Source of the DNA: DASQUK01 sp046723645
GTDB taxonomy: Bacteria > Actinomycetota > Acidimicrobiia > Acidimicrobiales > VFJN01
DNA: 15,501 bases
Assembly (NCBI GenBank): GCA_046723645.1
Contig: JBKOUY010000134.1
Span: forward strand, 1-15,501
Direction of reading: 5' to 3'
Shown: positions 1 to 7,379 of the stretch, piece by piece
Layout of the letters: each line of letters opens with the position of its first letter
Position numbering within the stretch: position 1 is the first letter of the stretch
The notes under the pieces: generated by a model
Told to the model about the DNA's origin: nothing
What the model saw: the letters and a program-made list of their open reading frames with translations, nothing else
Databases searched by the model: none
Translations under genes and position numbers: made by a program

Positions 1-53
1 GTCTACGTGAAGCTCGGGTCTGGGCACCCGGGGCCAGCTCGTCGCCGCCGCCG
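1..53 (-). other. Region beyond hemY; possible first codons of another operon gene at the edge
   Basis: This is the stretch downstream of the hemY stop on the minus strand. A GTG at 27..25 opens a frame that runs without a stop to the window edge (nine codons, reading V-P-R-P-E-L-H-V-D). It lies 26 bases after the hemY stop, a spacing typical of a next operon gene. In the coproporphyrin-dependent heme pathway the expected partner would be hemQ/chdC (coproheme decarboxylase), but nine codons cannot identify any family and no clear Shine-Dalgarno is visible. The partly complementary CTGG/CCAG sequences at 20-37 could instead be the foot of a weak hairpin. Very uncertain. Confidence 0.15.
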
Positions 54-1472
54 TCAGGCACGCCGGCGGCGAGTAGCAGCGCCGTCGATGGCCCGCCGGG
101 CGCTGCGGATGCAGGCGGGAATGCCGACCCCCAGCGACCAGGCGCCGGCCAGTGCGAGGCCCGGCGCCCGGTCGGCCAGCGCCCGCTCGGCCCGGCCGAG
201 CGCGTCGAGGTGTCCCGGGCAGGGCTGCGGGAACGAGTGCTCCCAGCGGCTGACGCGGACCTCGTCCGGCGCGGCGCGCAGCCCCATCGTGTCCCCCAGG
301 TCCCGGACGAGGGCGGCCACCAGGTCGTCGTCGGCCATGGCCAGCGCGCGCCCGTCGCCGGCCCGGCCCGCCGAGGCCCGGAGCACGGCGATCGACGCGT
401 CGACGCCGAGGTGTCCCCACTTCGACGTCATCCAGGAGCAGGCTGTGAGCAGCCGCCCGGTCGACTGCGGGACCAGGAAGCCGGACCCGTCGAGCGGATG
501 GTCGATGCGGTCGCGAGGCACCACCATCGCCACCAGCGCCACCGAGGCGTAGTGGATGCCGCCGAGGAAGGCGGCCGCCTCCGGCGCCACGGCCTCGACC
601 AGGGGAGCGCTGACGTACGCCGGGGTGGCGAGCACGACCCGGTCGGCCAGCACCGCCGGCCGCCGGTGCTCCGCCGGTCGCGCCGAATGGCCGGTTTCCA
701 GCCGCCAGCCCCCGCCGACGGGCTCGAGGCCGGTCACGGGCGTGCCACACCGCAGGCGTGGCCCGAGGCGCTCGGCCAACGCGTCCACCAGTCGCGACAC
801 GCCACCGCGCGGCGCCAGGAACACCGGGCGATCCGCGACGCCCTGCTCCAGCGCCTCGGCGCGGAGGGCGGCGGCGCCCCGGATGAGGCTGGCGTCCCGG
901 TCGCGCGCGGCCGCGAGGTTGGCGGCGGCGACCCGCAGGGACAGCCGGTCACAGTCGCCGGCCCAGATCCCGCCGAGCAGCGGCGCCACCAGCCGGTCGA
1001 GGACCTCATCGCCCAGCCGGCGGCGGACCAGCGCACCGATGGATTCGTCACCGCCGGGCCGGTCGTTCGGCGAGGTGAGGTCGGCGCGCGCCCGCTCGAC
1101 CCCGGCGGCCGACAGGATGCCCGAGGCTTCAACGGCGTCGAGGTCGGTGGGGACACCGAGCACCTGCTCGGCCGGCAGCCGGCGCAGCGCCCCGTCGCTC
1201 CACACGTAGGCCGATCCGGTGGCCGGCGAGACCAGATCGGCACCGAGGCCCAGGTCCTCGCACAGCTCCACCGCCTCGGGCACCCGGGCCAGGAACGCGT
1301 CCGCCCCCTCGTCGAGCTCGATGCCGGCGAGCGCAGAGCTCCGCAGCTTGCCACCGGGCGAGGCGCCCGCCTCGAGGACGACGACGTCCACGCCGCGCTG
1401 CACGCCCGCCCAGGCGGCGGCGAGGCCGCTGATGCCCCCGCCCACGACGGCGAGGTCGACCCGACGGGTCAC
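54..1472 (-). CDS. hemY: Protoporphyrinogen/coproporphyrinogen oxidase (HemY/CgoX type)
   Basis: FAD-dependent oxidase that removes six electrons from the porphyrinogen ring. In Actinobacteria the substrate is expected to be coproporphyrinogen III (hence the alternative name CgoX). The 472-residue product begins with a Rossmann FAD motif, GGGISGLAAAW at about residues 11-21, followed by VVLEAGASPGGK, the end of the second beta strand with its ribose-binding Glu and a GG pair. The C-terminus has GAWSLGVGIPACIRSARRA, the typical second FAD-contact segment of HemY. Length fits the family (about 450-480). I chose the GTG at 1472 because it begins just before the FAD fold and overlaps the hemH stop as GTGA; the open frame extends about 69 codons further upstream, but that part reads as low-complexity Arg/Gly/Pro inside hemH. 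It is probably translated by coupling, as no good Shine-Dalgarno is seen. Substrate choice (copro versus proto) is inferred from phylum, not sequence. Confidence 0.93.
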   Translation of the reverse strand: MTRRVDLAVVGGGISGLAAAWAGVQRGVDVVVLEAGASPGGKLRSSALAGIELDEGADAFLARVPEAVELCEDLGLGADLVSPATGSAYVWSDGALRRLPAEQVLGVPTDLDAVEASGILSAAGVERARADLTSPNDRPGGDESIGALVRRRLGDEVLDRLVAPLLGGIWAGDCDRLSLRVAAANLAAARDRDASLIRGAAALRAEALEQGVADRPVFLAPRGGVSRLVDALAERLGPRLRCGTPVTGLEPVGGGWRLETGHSARPAEHRRPAVLADRVVLATPAYVSAPLVEAVAPEAAAFLGGIHYASVALVAMVVPRDRIDHPLDGSGFLVPQSTGRLLTACSWMTSKWGHLGVDASIAVLRASAGRAGDGRALAMADDDLVAALVRDLGDTMGLRAAPDEVRVSRWEHSFPQPCPGHLDALGRAERALADRAPGLALAGAWSLGVGIPACIRSARRAIDGAATRRRRA

Positions 1473-2425
1473 GGGGTCGGCGGGCTTGCGTTGGCGTCCG
1501 CGGGTGCCGGGGCCACCGCCCGCCGCACCCGCTCGGCCAACGCCGCCATGACCGTCGGATCGTCGTTGATCGACGCGGTCCGGGCGAACGCAAGGCCCGC
1601 CCCGGCCGCCACGCGCCGGGCCTCGATGTCCAGGTCGTACAGCACCTCGAGGTGGTCGGACACGAACCCCTGGGGGCACACCAGCACGCCGTCGGCCCGG
1701 CCCGTGGCGGCGACGTCGCGAATCACATCCCGCACGTCGGGGCCCCGCCAGGGCTCGGGCGTGCGGCCGGCCGACTGCCAGGCCAGTCGCCAGCCGTGCC
1801 CGGCGTCGAGCCCGGCGCGGGCGGCGATCGCGGCGGCGGAGGCCAGCAGTTGGTCGGGATACGGGTCGTCATCGAGCACCCGCTCGGGAAGGCTGTGGGC
1901 GGTGAACAGGACCTCGGTCCCGGTGGGCAGTCCGTCCAGCGCGGCGCGGACCCGGTCTCCCTGGGCGTCCAGCCAGGCCGGTTCGTCGTGCCACGAGTCG
2001 ATGCCCGTGTAGGGGACGCCGCACTCGCCGGCGGCGCCGGCCGCACGCTCGTGGTACTCGCCGACCGATCCCCGGGAGTAGTGCGGCGCCAGGACCAGTC
2101 CCACGATGCCCTCCCGCGCCGAGCCCGCGAGCTCGGCGACGGCCTCCTCGATGAACGGCGGCGCGTGCTTGTTGCCCAACGCCACCGGCCACGGACCGGG
2201 CCCGCCGGCGGACAGCGCGGCCGCGATCGCGGCCATCTGGTCGTGCGTGCGCTCCGCCAGCGGCGATACGCCCCCGATGGCGGCGTAGCGACGGACGAGG
2301 TCGGCCAGCTGCTCGGTCGAGGGCGGCCGTCCGCGCCGGATGTGCGTGTAGTAGGCCTCGACGTCGTCGGCCGACGCCGGGGTCCCGTACGCCATGGCCA
2401 CCAGCCCCCTCGGGCCGTCGGTCAC
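1469..2425 (-). CDS. hemH: Ferrochelatase (coproporphyrin ferrochelatase, CpfC type)
   Basis: Inserts Fe2+ into the porphyrin macrocycle; in Gram-positive bacteria the product is expected to be coproheme. The 318-residue protein has the family landmarks: LVAMAYGTP near the N-terminus, FTAHSLP with the catalytic-site His at residue 177, and CPQGFVSDHLEVLYDLD with the conserved Glu at residue 260. Only two cysteines (135 and 250) are present, so the four-Cys [2Fe-2S] site known from mycobacterial ferrochelatase is absent. The start is GTG at 2425, overlapping the hemE stop by four bases (GTGA), with a Shine-Dalgarno GGGAG at 2438..2434 inside the hemE 3' end. Its own TGA overlaps the hemY GTG in the same way. 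The last dozen residues are Ala/Pro-rich. Confident family call. Confidence 0.95.
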   Translation of the reverse strand: MTDGPRGLVAMAYGTPASADDVEAYYTHIRRGRPPSTEQLADLVRRYAAIGGVSPLAERTHDQMAAIAAALSAGGPGPWPVALGNKHAPPFIEEAVAELAGSAREGIVGLVLAPHYSRGSVGEYHERAAGAAGECGVPYTGIDSWHDEPAWLDAQGDRVRAALDGLPTGTEVLFTAHSLPERVLDDDPYPDQLLASAAAIAARAGLDAGHGWRLAWQSAGRTPEPWRGPDVRDVIRDVAATGRADGVLVCPQGFVSDHLEVLYDLDIEARRVAAGAGLAFARTASINDDPTVMAALAERVRRAVAPAPADANASPPTP

Positions 2426-3462
2426 GTGCCGTACTCCCAGCCGTGGACCAGCTCCACGAGGCGCTCGAGCACCTCAGGGTCGGTCTCGGGCAGGACCCCA
2501 TGACCGAGGTTGAAGATGTGACCGGGACGCCCGCCGTTGCGGGTGAGGACGTCGTAGGCGCGCTCCTCGACCGCGGGCCACGGCGCCAGGCACGCCGCAG
2601 GATCGAGGTTCCCCTGCACGGCGACGTCGGGCCCCAGGCGCTGGCGGGCCTCGTCGAGGGGCACCCGCCAATCGATGCCGACGACCTGCGCACCGGCCTT
2701 GGCCAGGAGTGGCAGCAGCTCGCCGGTCGTCACGCCGAAGTGGATGGCCGGCACCCCGAGGTCGGCCAGGCCGGCGAACACCCGGGCGCTCGCGGGGAGC
2801 ACGGCTCGTTCGTAGAGGTCGGGGCTCAGGGTCCCGGCCCAGCTGTCGAACAGCTGCACGGCCGCGGCGCCGACCTCGACCTGGGCCCGGAGGGCGGCGG
2901 CGGCGAAGGCGGCCAGGCGATCCAGCAGGCGTGCCCAGAGGTCGGGCTCGCCGAGCATCAGTGCCTTGGTGCGGGCCAGCGTGCGGGACGGTCCGCCCTC
3001 GATCAGGTAGCTGGCGACCGTGAACGGTGCGCCTGCGAATCCGATCAGCGGCACGTCGCCCAGCTCGCCAACCACCGCCCGCACGGTCTCCTGCACCCAG
3101 GGGCAGTGGACGTCGGGATCGAACGCGCCGAGCCGGTCGAGGTCGGCGGCTTCCCGGAAGGGCCGATCCACGACCGGCCCCACCCCGGAGACGACCTCGA
3201 CCCCGAACCCGACGGCGGCCACCGGCACCACGATGTCGCTGTAGAGGATGGCGGCGTCGACCCCGTAACGCCGGACCGGCTGCAGGGTGACCTCGGCCGC
3301 CAGCTCGGGGTCGCGGACGGCGTCGAGGATGCTGCCGGTGCCCCGGATCGCGCGGTACTCGGGCAGCGAGCGCCCGGCCTGGCGCATGAACCAGACGGGG
3401 ACGCGGCCCGCCGGCCGGTTGCGGCAGGCCAGCAGGAAGGGAGCGTCGGCCGGCGGGCTCAT
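2422..3462 (-). CDS. hemE: Uroporphyrinogen decarboxylase
   Basis: Decarboxylates the four acetate side chains of uroporphyrinogen III to give coproporphyrinogen III, the last step shared by the classical and coproporphyrin-dependent heme branches. The 346-residue product carries both family signatures: PVWFMRQAGRSLPEYR at residues 22-37 and IGFAGAPFTVASYLIEGG in the middle. IHFGVTTGELL and FNLGHGVLPETDPE lie towards the C-terminus as usual. I chose ATG 3462 since it gives the standard N-terminus and lies seven bases after a TAGCGT -10 box, which suggests a leaderless mRNA. The frame is open a further 39 codons upstream, but that runs through the divergent promoter region. A GTG at 3471 is an alternative but overlaps the -10 box. 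First gene of the hemE-hemH-hemY operon. Confidence 0.96.
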   Translation of the reverse strand: MSPPADAPFLLACRNRPAGRVPVWFMRQAGRSLPEYRAIRGTGSILDAVRDPELAAEVTLQPVRRYGVDAAILYSDIVVPVAAVGFGVEVVSGVGPVVDRPFREAADLDRLGAFDPDVHCPWVQETVRAVVGELGDVPLIGFAGAPFTVASYLIEGGPSRTLARTKALMLGEPDLWARLLDRLAAFAAAALRAQVEVGAAAVQLFDSWAGTLSPDLYERAVLPASARVFAGLADLGVPAIHFGVTTGELLPLLAKAGAQVVGIDWRVPLDEARQRLGPDVAVQGNLDPAACLAPWPAVEERAYDVLTRNGGRPGHIFNLGHGVLPETDPEVLERLVELVHGWEYGT

Positions 3463-3469
3463 CCATGCC

Positions 3470-3475
3470 ACGCTA
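3470..3475 (-). promoter_or_regulatory. -10 box of the hemE operon promoter (leaderless)
   Basis: TAGCGT on the minus strand fits the actinobacterial TANNNT -10 consensus. Seven bases separate it from the hemE ATG at 3462, which places the transcription start at or one base before the A of the ATG, as in leaderless actinobacterial mRNAs. No convincing -35 hexamer is visible at 16-19 bases upstream. Confidence 0.5.
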
Positions 3476-3513
3476 CCGGTGCCCGCGCGGACGGCCCGAT
3501 CCGGCGCTGGGTC

Positions 3514-3542
3514 TCCACAGAAACGGCCGGAACCGGTAGCAT
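3514..3542 (+). promoter_or_regulatory. Promoter for helD
   Basis: A -10 box TAGCAT (3537-3542) lies in an ACCGGTAGCATGG context identical but for one base to the hemE promoter. A weak -35-like TCCACA occurs at 3514-3519 with a 17-base spacer. The predicted start near 3549 leaves a leader of roughly 20 bases to the helD TTG. The -10 is well supported by its mirror copy; the -35 is weak. Confidence 0.45.
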
Positions 3543-3561
3543 GGTCCGTTCCTCGACCAGC

Positions 3562-3565
3562 GGAG
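3562..3565 (+). promoter_or_regulatory. Shine-Dalgarno deciding the helD TTG start
   Basis: GGAG ends six bases before the TTG at 3572. The nearby ATG at 3541 is in another frame, so this site and the protein homology point to TTG as the start. Confidence 0.5.
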
Positions 3566-3571
3566 CAGGGC

Positions 3572-5686
3572 TTGGCCACTCATCCGGATCTGGCCGCCGA
3601 GCAGGCGTACATCGATCATGCCTACGACTGCCTGGAACATGCCCGGCAGTCGGCGACAAAGCTGCGGTCGATGGTCGAGGTCGGGAAGGGTGGGACCGAG
3701 CAGGCGCGCTGGGAGCGGGAGATCATCGAGGGCAACATCGCCAACCGCCTCGACTATCTGCACCTCGGCGATGCCAGCCTGGTGTTCGGGCGCATCGACA
3801 AGTCCCGGTCGGATGGTGGCGACACCTTCTACATCGGACGCGTGGCCGTCGCCGACGAGAACCAGGAGCCCCTCGTCGTCGACTGGCGGGCACCCGTCGC
3901 CGAGCCCTTCTACCGGGCCACGGGCCGGGCGCCGATGGGGCTGGTGCGGCGCCGGCACTTCGCCACCCGGGGACGGCTGCTGCTCGGCATCGAGGACGAG
4001 CTGTTCGGCGAGGGTGCCGGGATGCTCGACGGCGAGTTCCGCGTGGTCGACAACGGCGACGACGGCGACCAGGCGCGCGAGGTGCGCGGCCACGGCGCGC
4101 TGATCGCGGCGCTGGAGGAGGCCCGCACCGGCCGGCTCAGCGACATCGTCGCCACCATCCAGGGCGAGCAGGACGAGGTCATCCGCTCCGAGCTCCCCGG
4201 GATGCTGGTCGTGCAGGGTGGCCCGGGTACCGGCAAGACGGTCGTGGCCCTCCACCGGGCGGCGTACCTGCTCTACACGCACCGGTTCCCGCTCGAGGGC
4301 CAGGGCGTCCTCGTCGTGGGGCCCAACCGGCTGTTCCTGGGCTACATCGAGCGCGTGCTGCCCAGCCTGGGCGAGGCGGGCGTCGAGTTGGCGGTGCTCG
4401 CCGACCTGATCGACGACGTCCGCGTCAGCGGCTACGACCGCCCCGCCACCGCCCGCATCAAGGGCGATTCGCGCATGGCGGCGGTGCTGGCCAAGGCGGT
4501 GCGCGATCGCGAGCGGGGCCTGCGGCGGGCCCTTCGGGTCCCGTTCGGCGTGCAGACGCTCGTCGTGCCGGCCAAGCGCACGGCCACCATCGTGGCCGAG
4601 GCCCGGCGCCGGTTCCGCCTCCACAACGCCGGCCGCCGCTTCGTCGAATCGCAGCTGTTCGCAGCCTTGGCCGAGGTCAGCCGCACGCCGACGACGCCGG
4701 ACGAGGTGCGCGAGCGGCTGCGTCTGACGCCCGAGGTCCGGGAGGCGTTGGAGCGGATGTGGCCGGTGCTGACGCCGGCCGAGTTGCTCCACGACCTCTT
4801 CGGGTCGCGCGCCCTGCTCGACCTGGCGGGCAAGCAGCTCGACGGCGAGGAGCTGGACGCGCTCGAGCGACCCCGGGGCGACGACGTGAACGGCATCGTC
4901 TGGACGCATGACGACGTGCCGCTGCTCGACGAGGCCCGGGCGCTCCTCGGCCCCAAGCCGCGGCGACGTCGCGACCGTGGCGATGCGGACGAGGTCCGCA
5001 CCTATGGCCACATCGTCGTGGACGAGGCCCAGGACCTGTCGCCGATGCAGCTCCGCATGCTGGCGCGCCGGTCGCTCAACGGGTCGATGACGGTCGTGGG
5101 CGACATCGCGCAGGCCACGGGCGTGTGGGCGCACTCCGGTTGGGACGAGATCCTGAGGTACCTGCCCGACAAGCGCCCGTCCCGCCAGGCCGAGCTCACC
5201 ATCGGCTACCGCATCCCGAAGCCGACGATGGACCTGGCCGCCAGGGTCCTGGCGGTCGCCGCCCCCGAGCTGGAACCGCCCGATTCGGTGCGCCAGCAGG
5301 GCGTTCCGCCGAGGATCATCGAGTCGAGCCTGGACGACCTCACCGACCGCGTGGCCCGGGCGGCGGCCGAGGAGCGGAACGCCGTCGATCCCGGGAGCGT
5401 GGCGGTCATCGCCCCGCAGACGCTGGTGGACGACGTGGCCCGGGCGCTCGACCGGGCCGGCATCGAGTACGGCCGGGCGGCCCGGAACGGGCTGGAGGCC
5501 CAGGTCACGCTCGTGCCGGTGAGCCTGGTCAAGGGGCTCGAGCTCGACGCCGCCGTGGTCGTGGAGCCGGCCGCCATCGTCGACGAGGAGGCGCAGGGGC
5601 CTCGGGCCCTGTACGTGGCGCTCACCAGGGCCACCAAGCGCCTCGCCATCGTCCACGCCCGCCCGCTCCCGGAGCCGCTCCGCTGA
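3572..5686 (+). CDS. helD: HelD-type UvrD/Rep-like ATPase that acts on RNA polymerase
   Basis: A 704-residue superfamily 1 helicase-like ATPase. HelD proteins bind RNA polymerase and use ATP to strip nucleic acid from stalled or inactive enzyme; some actinobacterial relatives (HelR) contribute to rifampicin tolerance. An N-terminal helical arm (about residues 1-60, AEQAYIDHAYDCLEHARQ...) is followed by the conserved LVVDWRAPVAEPFYRATG block. Walker A is GGPGTGKT at 216-223 and Walker B is VVDEAQD with Asp484/Glu485. Then come the GDIAQATG and GYRIPKPTMDLA helicase motifs, VKGLELD near 653, and YVALTRATK near 682-689. Length matches actinobacterial HelD. The start is TTG 3572 (Ala-Thr-His-Pro-Asp-Leu-Ala-Ala-Glu-Gln follows), because the frame upstream runs antisense through hemE. 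It is divergent from the heme operon. Rifampicin-related function is only an inference from the family. Confidence 0.93.
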   Translation: MATHPDLAAEQAYIDHAYDCLEHARQSATKLRSMVEVGKGGTEQARWEREIIEGNIANRLDYLHLGDASLVFGRIDKSRSDGGDTFYIGRVAVADENQEPLVVDWRAPVAEPFYRATGRAPMGLVRRRHFATRGRLLLGIEDELFGEGAGMLDGEFRVVDNGDDGDQAREVRGHGALIAALEEARTGRLSDIVATIQGEQDEVIRSELPGMLVVQGGPGTGKTVVALHRAAYLLYTHRFPLEGQGVLVVGPNRLFLGYIERVLPSLGEAGVELAVLADLIDDVRVSGYDRPATARIKGDSRMAAVLAKAVRDRERGLRRALRVPFGVQTLVVPAKRTATIVAEARRRFRLHNAGRRFVESQLFAALAEVSRTPTTPDEVRERLRLTPEVREALERMWPVLTPAELLHDLFGSRALLDLAGKQLDGEELDALERPRGDDVNGIVWTHDDVPLLDEARALLGPKPRRRRDRGDADEVRTYGHIVVDEAQDLSPMQLRMLARRSLNGSMTVVGDIAQATGVWAHSGWDEILRYLPDKRPSRQAELTIGYRIPKPTMDLAARVLAVAAPELEPPDSVRQQGVPPRIIESSLDDLTDRVARAAAEERNAVDPGSVAVIAPQTLVDDVARALDRAGIEYGRAARNGLEAQVTLVPVSLVKGLELDAAVVVEPAAIVDEEAQGPRALYVALTRATKRLAIVHARPLPEPLR

Positions 5687-5736
5687 GCACCACTTCGTGC
5701 CGCGGGCCCGGTCCTTCCGGCACCCATCGCCGCGAC

Positions 5737-5740
5737 AGGA
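5737..5740 (+). promoter_or_regulatory. Shine-Dalgarno deciding the start of the 5748 flavoprotein
   Basis: AGGA lies seven bases before GTG 5748. The more upstream GTG at 5697 has no such site, so the later start is preferred. Confidence 0.4.
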
Positions 5741-5747
5741 CGCTGCG

Positions 5748-7322
5748 GTGAGGGCCCGCCGCGACCGCTACGACGTCGTCGTGGTGGGGGGCGGGCACAA
5801 CGCCCTGGTGGCCGCCGCATACCTCGGCCGGGCGGGCCTGTCGGTGTGCGTCCTCGAACGGGCCGATCACCTGGGCGGAGCCGCCGTCAGCGGGCAGGTC
5901 TTCGCCGGCGTCGACGCCCGCCTCTCTCGCTACTCGTACCTCGTGAGCCTGCTCCCGGACCGCATCGTGGCCGATCTCGGGCTGCGGCTGACGCTCGCGT
6001 CGCGACCGGTGGCGTCGTTCACGCCCGTGCGCCGCGACGGCCGCGACCTGGGCCTCGTCGTCGAGCGCCAAGCGGGCGCGGCGACTGCCGAGTCGTTCCG
6101 CACGCTCACCGGGTCCGACCGGGAGTTCGCCGCCTGGCGCGACTTCTACGGTGACGCCGCCTGCCTGGCCGAGGCGGTGGCGCCCACGCTGCTCGAACCG
6201 CTGCCGCGCCCGGGCGAACTGCGCCGCCGGGTCGGAGATGCCTGCTGGGAGCGGCTGGTGGCTCGGCCATTGGGCGTTGCGCTCGAGGACGCCTTCTCGG
6301 ACGACACGGTCCGCGGGGTCGTGCTCACCGACGCCCTCATCGGCACGTTCGCGGCCGCGCACGATCCGACCCTGCGGCAGAACCGCTGCTTCCTCTACCA
6401 CCTGATCGGCAACGGCACGGGCGAATGGCGGGTGCCGGTGGGGGGCATGGGGGCCGTCACGGCGGAGCTGGAGCGGGTGGCCCGCGCCGCTGGCGCCGAG
6501 CTCGTGACCGATGCCGAGGTCGTGGGGATCGACGCCGATGGCCGAGACGCCGAGGTCGTCTATGCCCCCGGCGGTGATGCCGGTGGGGAGCTGCGGGTGG
6601 TGGGCCGGATCGTGTTGGCGGGCGTGGCGCCCGCGGTGCTCGAGCGGCTGCGGGGAGGTGGCGGCGGGTCCCGGCCGGAGGGCGCGCAGGTGAAGATCAA
6701 CATGGTGCTGGAGCGGCTGCCGCGGCTGCGGAGCGGCCACGAGCCGGCCGTGGCGTTCGCAGGCACGTTCCACATCGACGAGGGCTACGACGCGTTGCAG
6801 TCGGCCCACGCCGCAGCCGCGGCCGGACGCCTCCCCGATCCGCTGCCGGGCGAGGTCTACTGCCACACGCTGACCGATCCGTCGATCCTCGGGCCCGAGC
6901 TGGCAGCACGCGGGGCGCACACGCTCACGCTGTTCGGGCTCCAGACGCCGGCCCGCCTGTTCGCCGGCGACCACGATGGCTCGGTCCTCGACGAGGCGGT
7001 CCGGCGCCACGTGGCGGGGCTCGACTCGTACCTGGCCGACCCGCTCGCCGACTGCCTCGCCCGCGACGCCGACGGCCGGCCGTGCCTCGAGGCCGTCGGG
7101 CCGGGCGCCCTGGAGTCGAGCCTCGCCATGCCCGGCGGCCACATCTTCCACGGCGACCTGAGCTGGCCGTGGGCGGAACAGGAGGACGAGGACCGCTGGG
7201 GGGTCACGACGGACGCCGCGAACGTCCTGGTCTGCGGCTCAGGCGCCCGCCGCGGTGGCGGTGTCAGCGGCATCGGCGGCCACAACGCCGCCATGGCGGT
7301 GCTCGAACGAGGCCCGATCTGA
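5748..7322 (+). CDS. PYROXD2/phytoene-dehydrogenase-like FAD oxidoreductase
   Basis: A 524-residue flavoprotein of the COG1233 type (phytoene desaturase-like, related to eukaryotic PYROXD2). Near the N-terminus it has the dinucleotide fold VVVVGGGHNALVAAAYLGRAG (residues 10-30) and then VLERADHLGGAAVSG. The C-terminal part has ESSLAMPGGHIFHGDLSWPWA, a hallmark of the PYROXD2-like subgroup, and an FAD-contact segment with GSGARRGGGVSGIGGHNAA. The VPVGGMGAVTAELERVARAAGAEL block in the middle is the usual substrate-domain/FAD segment. The substrate is unknown; no carotenoid genes lie nearby, so carotenoid desaturation is unlikely to be the role. GTG 5748 is chosen for its Shine-Dalgarno and family fit; GTG 5697 would add 17 Arg/Pro-rich residues. 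It follows helD by about 60 bases in the same direction and may be co-transcribed with it. Confidence 0.85.
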   Translation: MRARRDRYDVVVVGGGHNALVAAAYLGRAGLSVCVLERADHLGGAAVSGQVFAGVDARLSRYSYLVSLLPDRIVADLGLRLTLASRPVASFTPVRRDGRDLGLVVERQAGAATAESFRTLTGSDREFAAWRDFYGDAACLAEAVAPTLLEPLPRPGELRRRVGDACWERLVARPLGVALEDAFSDDTVRGVVLTDALIGTFAAAHDPTLRQNRCFLYHLIGNGTGEWRVPVGGMGAVTAELERVARAAGAELVTDAEVVGIDADGRDAEVVYAPGGDAGGELRVVGRIVLAGVAPAVLERLRGGGGGSRPEGAQVKINMVLERLPRLRSGHEPAVAFAGTFHIDEGYDALQSAHAAAAAGRLPDPLPGEVYCHTLTDPSILGPELAARGAHTLTLFGLQTPARLFAGDHDGSVLDEAVRRHVAGLDSYLADPLADCLARDADGRPCLEAVGPGALESSLAMPGGHIFHGDLSWPWAEQEDEDRWGVTTDAANVLVCGSGARRGGGVSGIGGHNAAMAVLERGPI

Positions 7323-7324
7323 TC

Positions 7325-7340
7325 AGCGCACCTCGGCGCT
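7325..7340 (+). terminator. Weak hairpin after the flavoprotein gene
   Basis: AGCGC (7325-7329) and GCGCT (7336-7340) form a 5-bp perfect stem with a 6-base loop three bases after the stop codon, followed by TCTCGACTTC rather than a clean T-run. It may be a weak terminator before the fbpC promoter, or chance in GC-rich DNA. Confidence 0.25.
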
Positions 7341-7363
7341 TCTCGACTTCGGCGGGCCAGCGG

Positions 7364-7369
7364 TACGGT
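7364..7369 (+). promoter_or_regulatory. Putative -10 box for the fbpC-like gene
   Basis: TACGGT in the context GCGGTACGGTGTG fits TANNNT and shares the CGGTANNNTG core with the hemE and helD promoters. Ten bases separate it from the ATG at 7380, giving a leader of only a few bases. GAGG at 7372-7375 is a short-spaced Shine-Dalgarno that would be at or before the predicted start. No clear -35. Confidence 0.35.
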
Positions 7370-7379
7370 GTGAGGCACG

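Larger units (their letters stand above)
3468..3544. repeat. Mirror-image promoter motifs between hemE and helD
   Basis: The divergent region has a 9-bp perfect inverted repeat, GCTACCGGT at 3472-3480 and ACCGGTAGC at 3532-3540. It extends to 12 of 13 matches as ACCGGTAGC(A/G)TGG reading outward on each strand. Each arm contains a TANNNT -10 box (TAGCGT on minus, TAGCAT on plus) pointing to its own gene. The 51 bases between the arms show no other repeat. This could be two copies of one promoter type, or a paired operator. Confidence 0.6.

Noticed and set aside
1469..1500. Resemblance of the hemH/hemY junction (minus strand GGACGCCA...CGCAAGCCCGCCG) to the centre and right arm of the 54-nt element
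   Set aside because: Only short disconnected matches, no inverted arms and no 54-nt layout. Probably chance in GC-rich DNA.
210..5656. Very long open frames antisense or out of frame to the heme and helD genes (for example 210-2012 and 2443-4911 plus, 3473-5656 minus)
   Set aside because: Their products are low-complexity Arg/Gly/Pro/Ala/His strings without domains, as expected when GC-rich third positions remove stops in shadow frames. The real genes have clear family motifs.
5697..5747. Use of GTG 5697 as the start of the PYROXD2-like gene
   Set aside because: It adds only a low-complexity Arg/Pro stretch and lacks a Shine-Dalgarno, while GTG 5748 has AGGA seven bases upstream.
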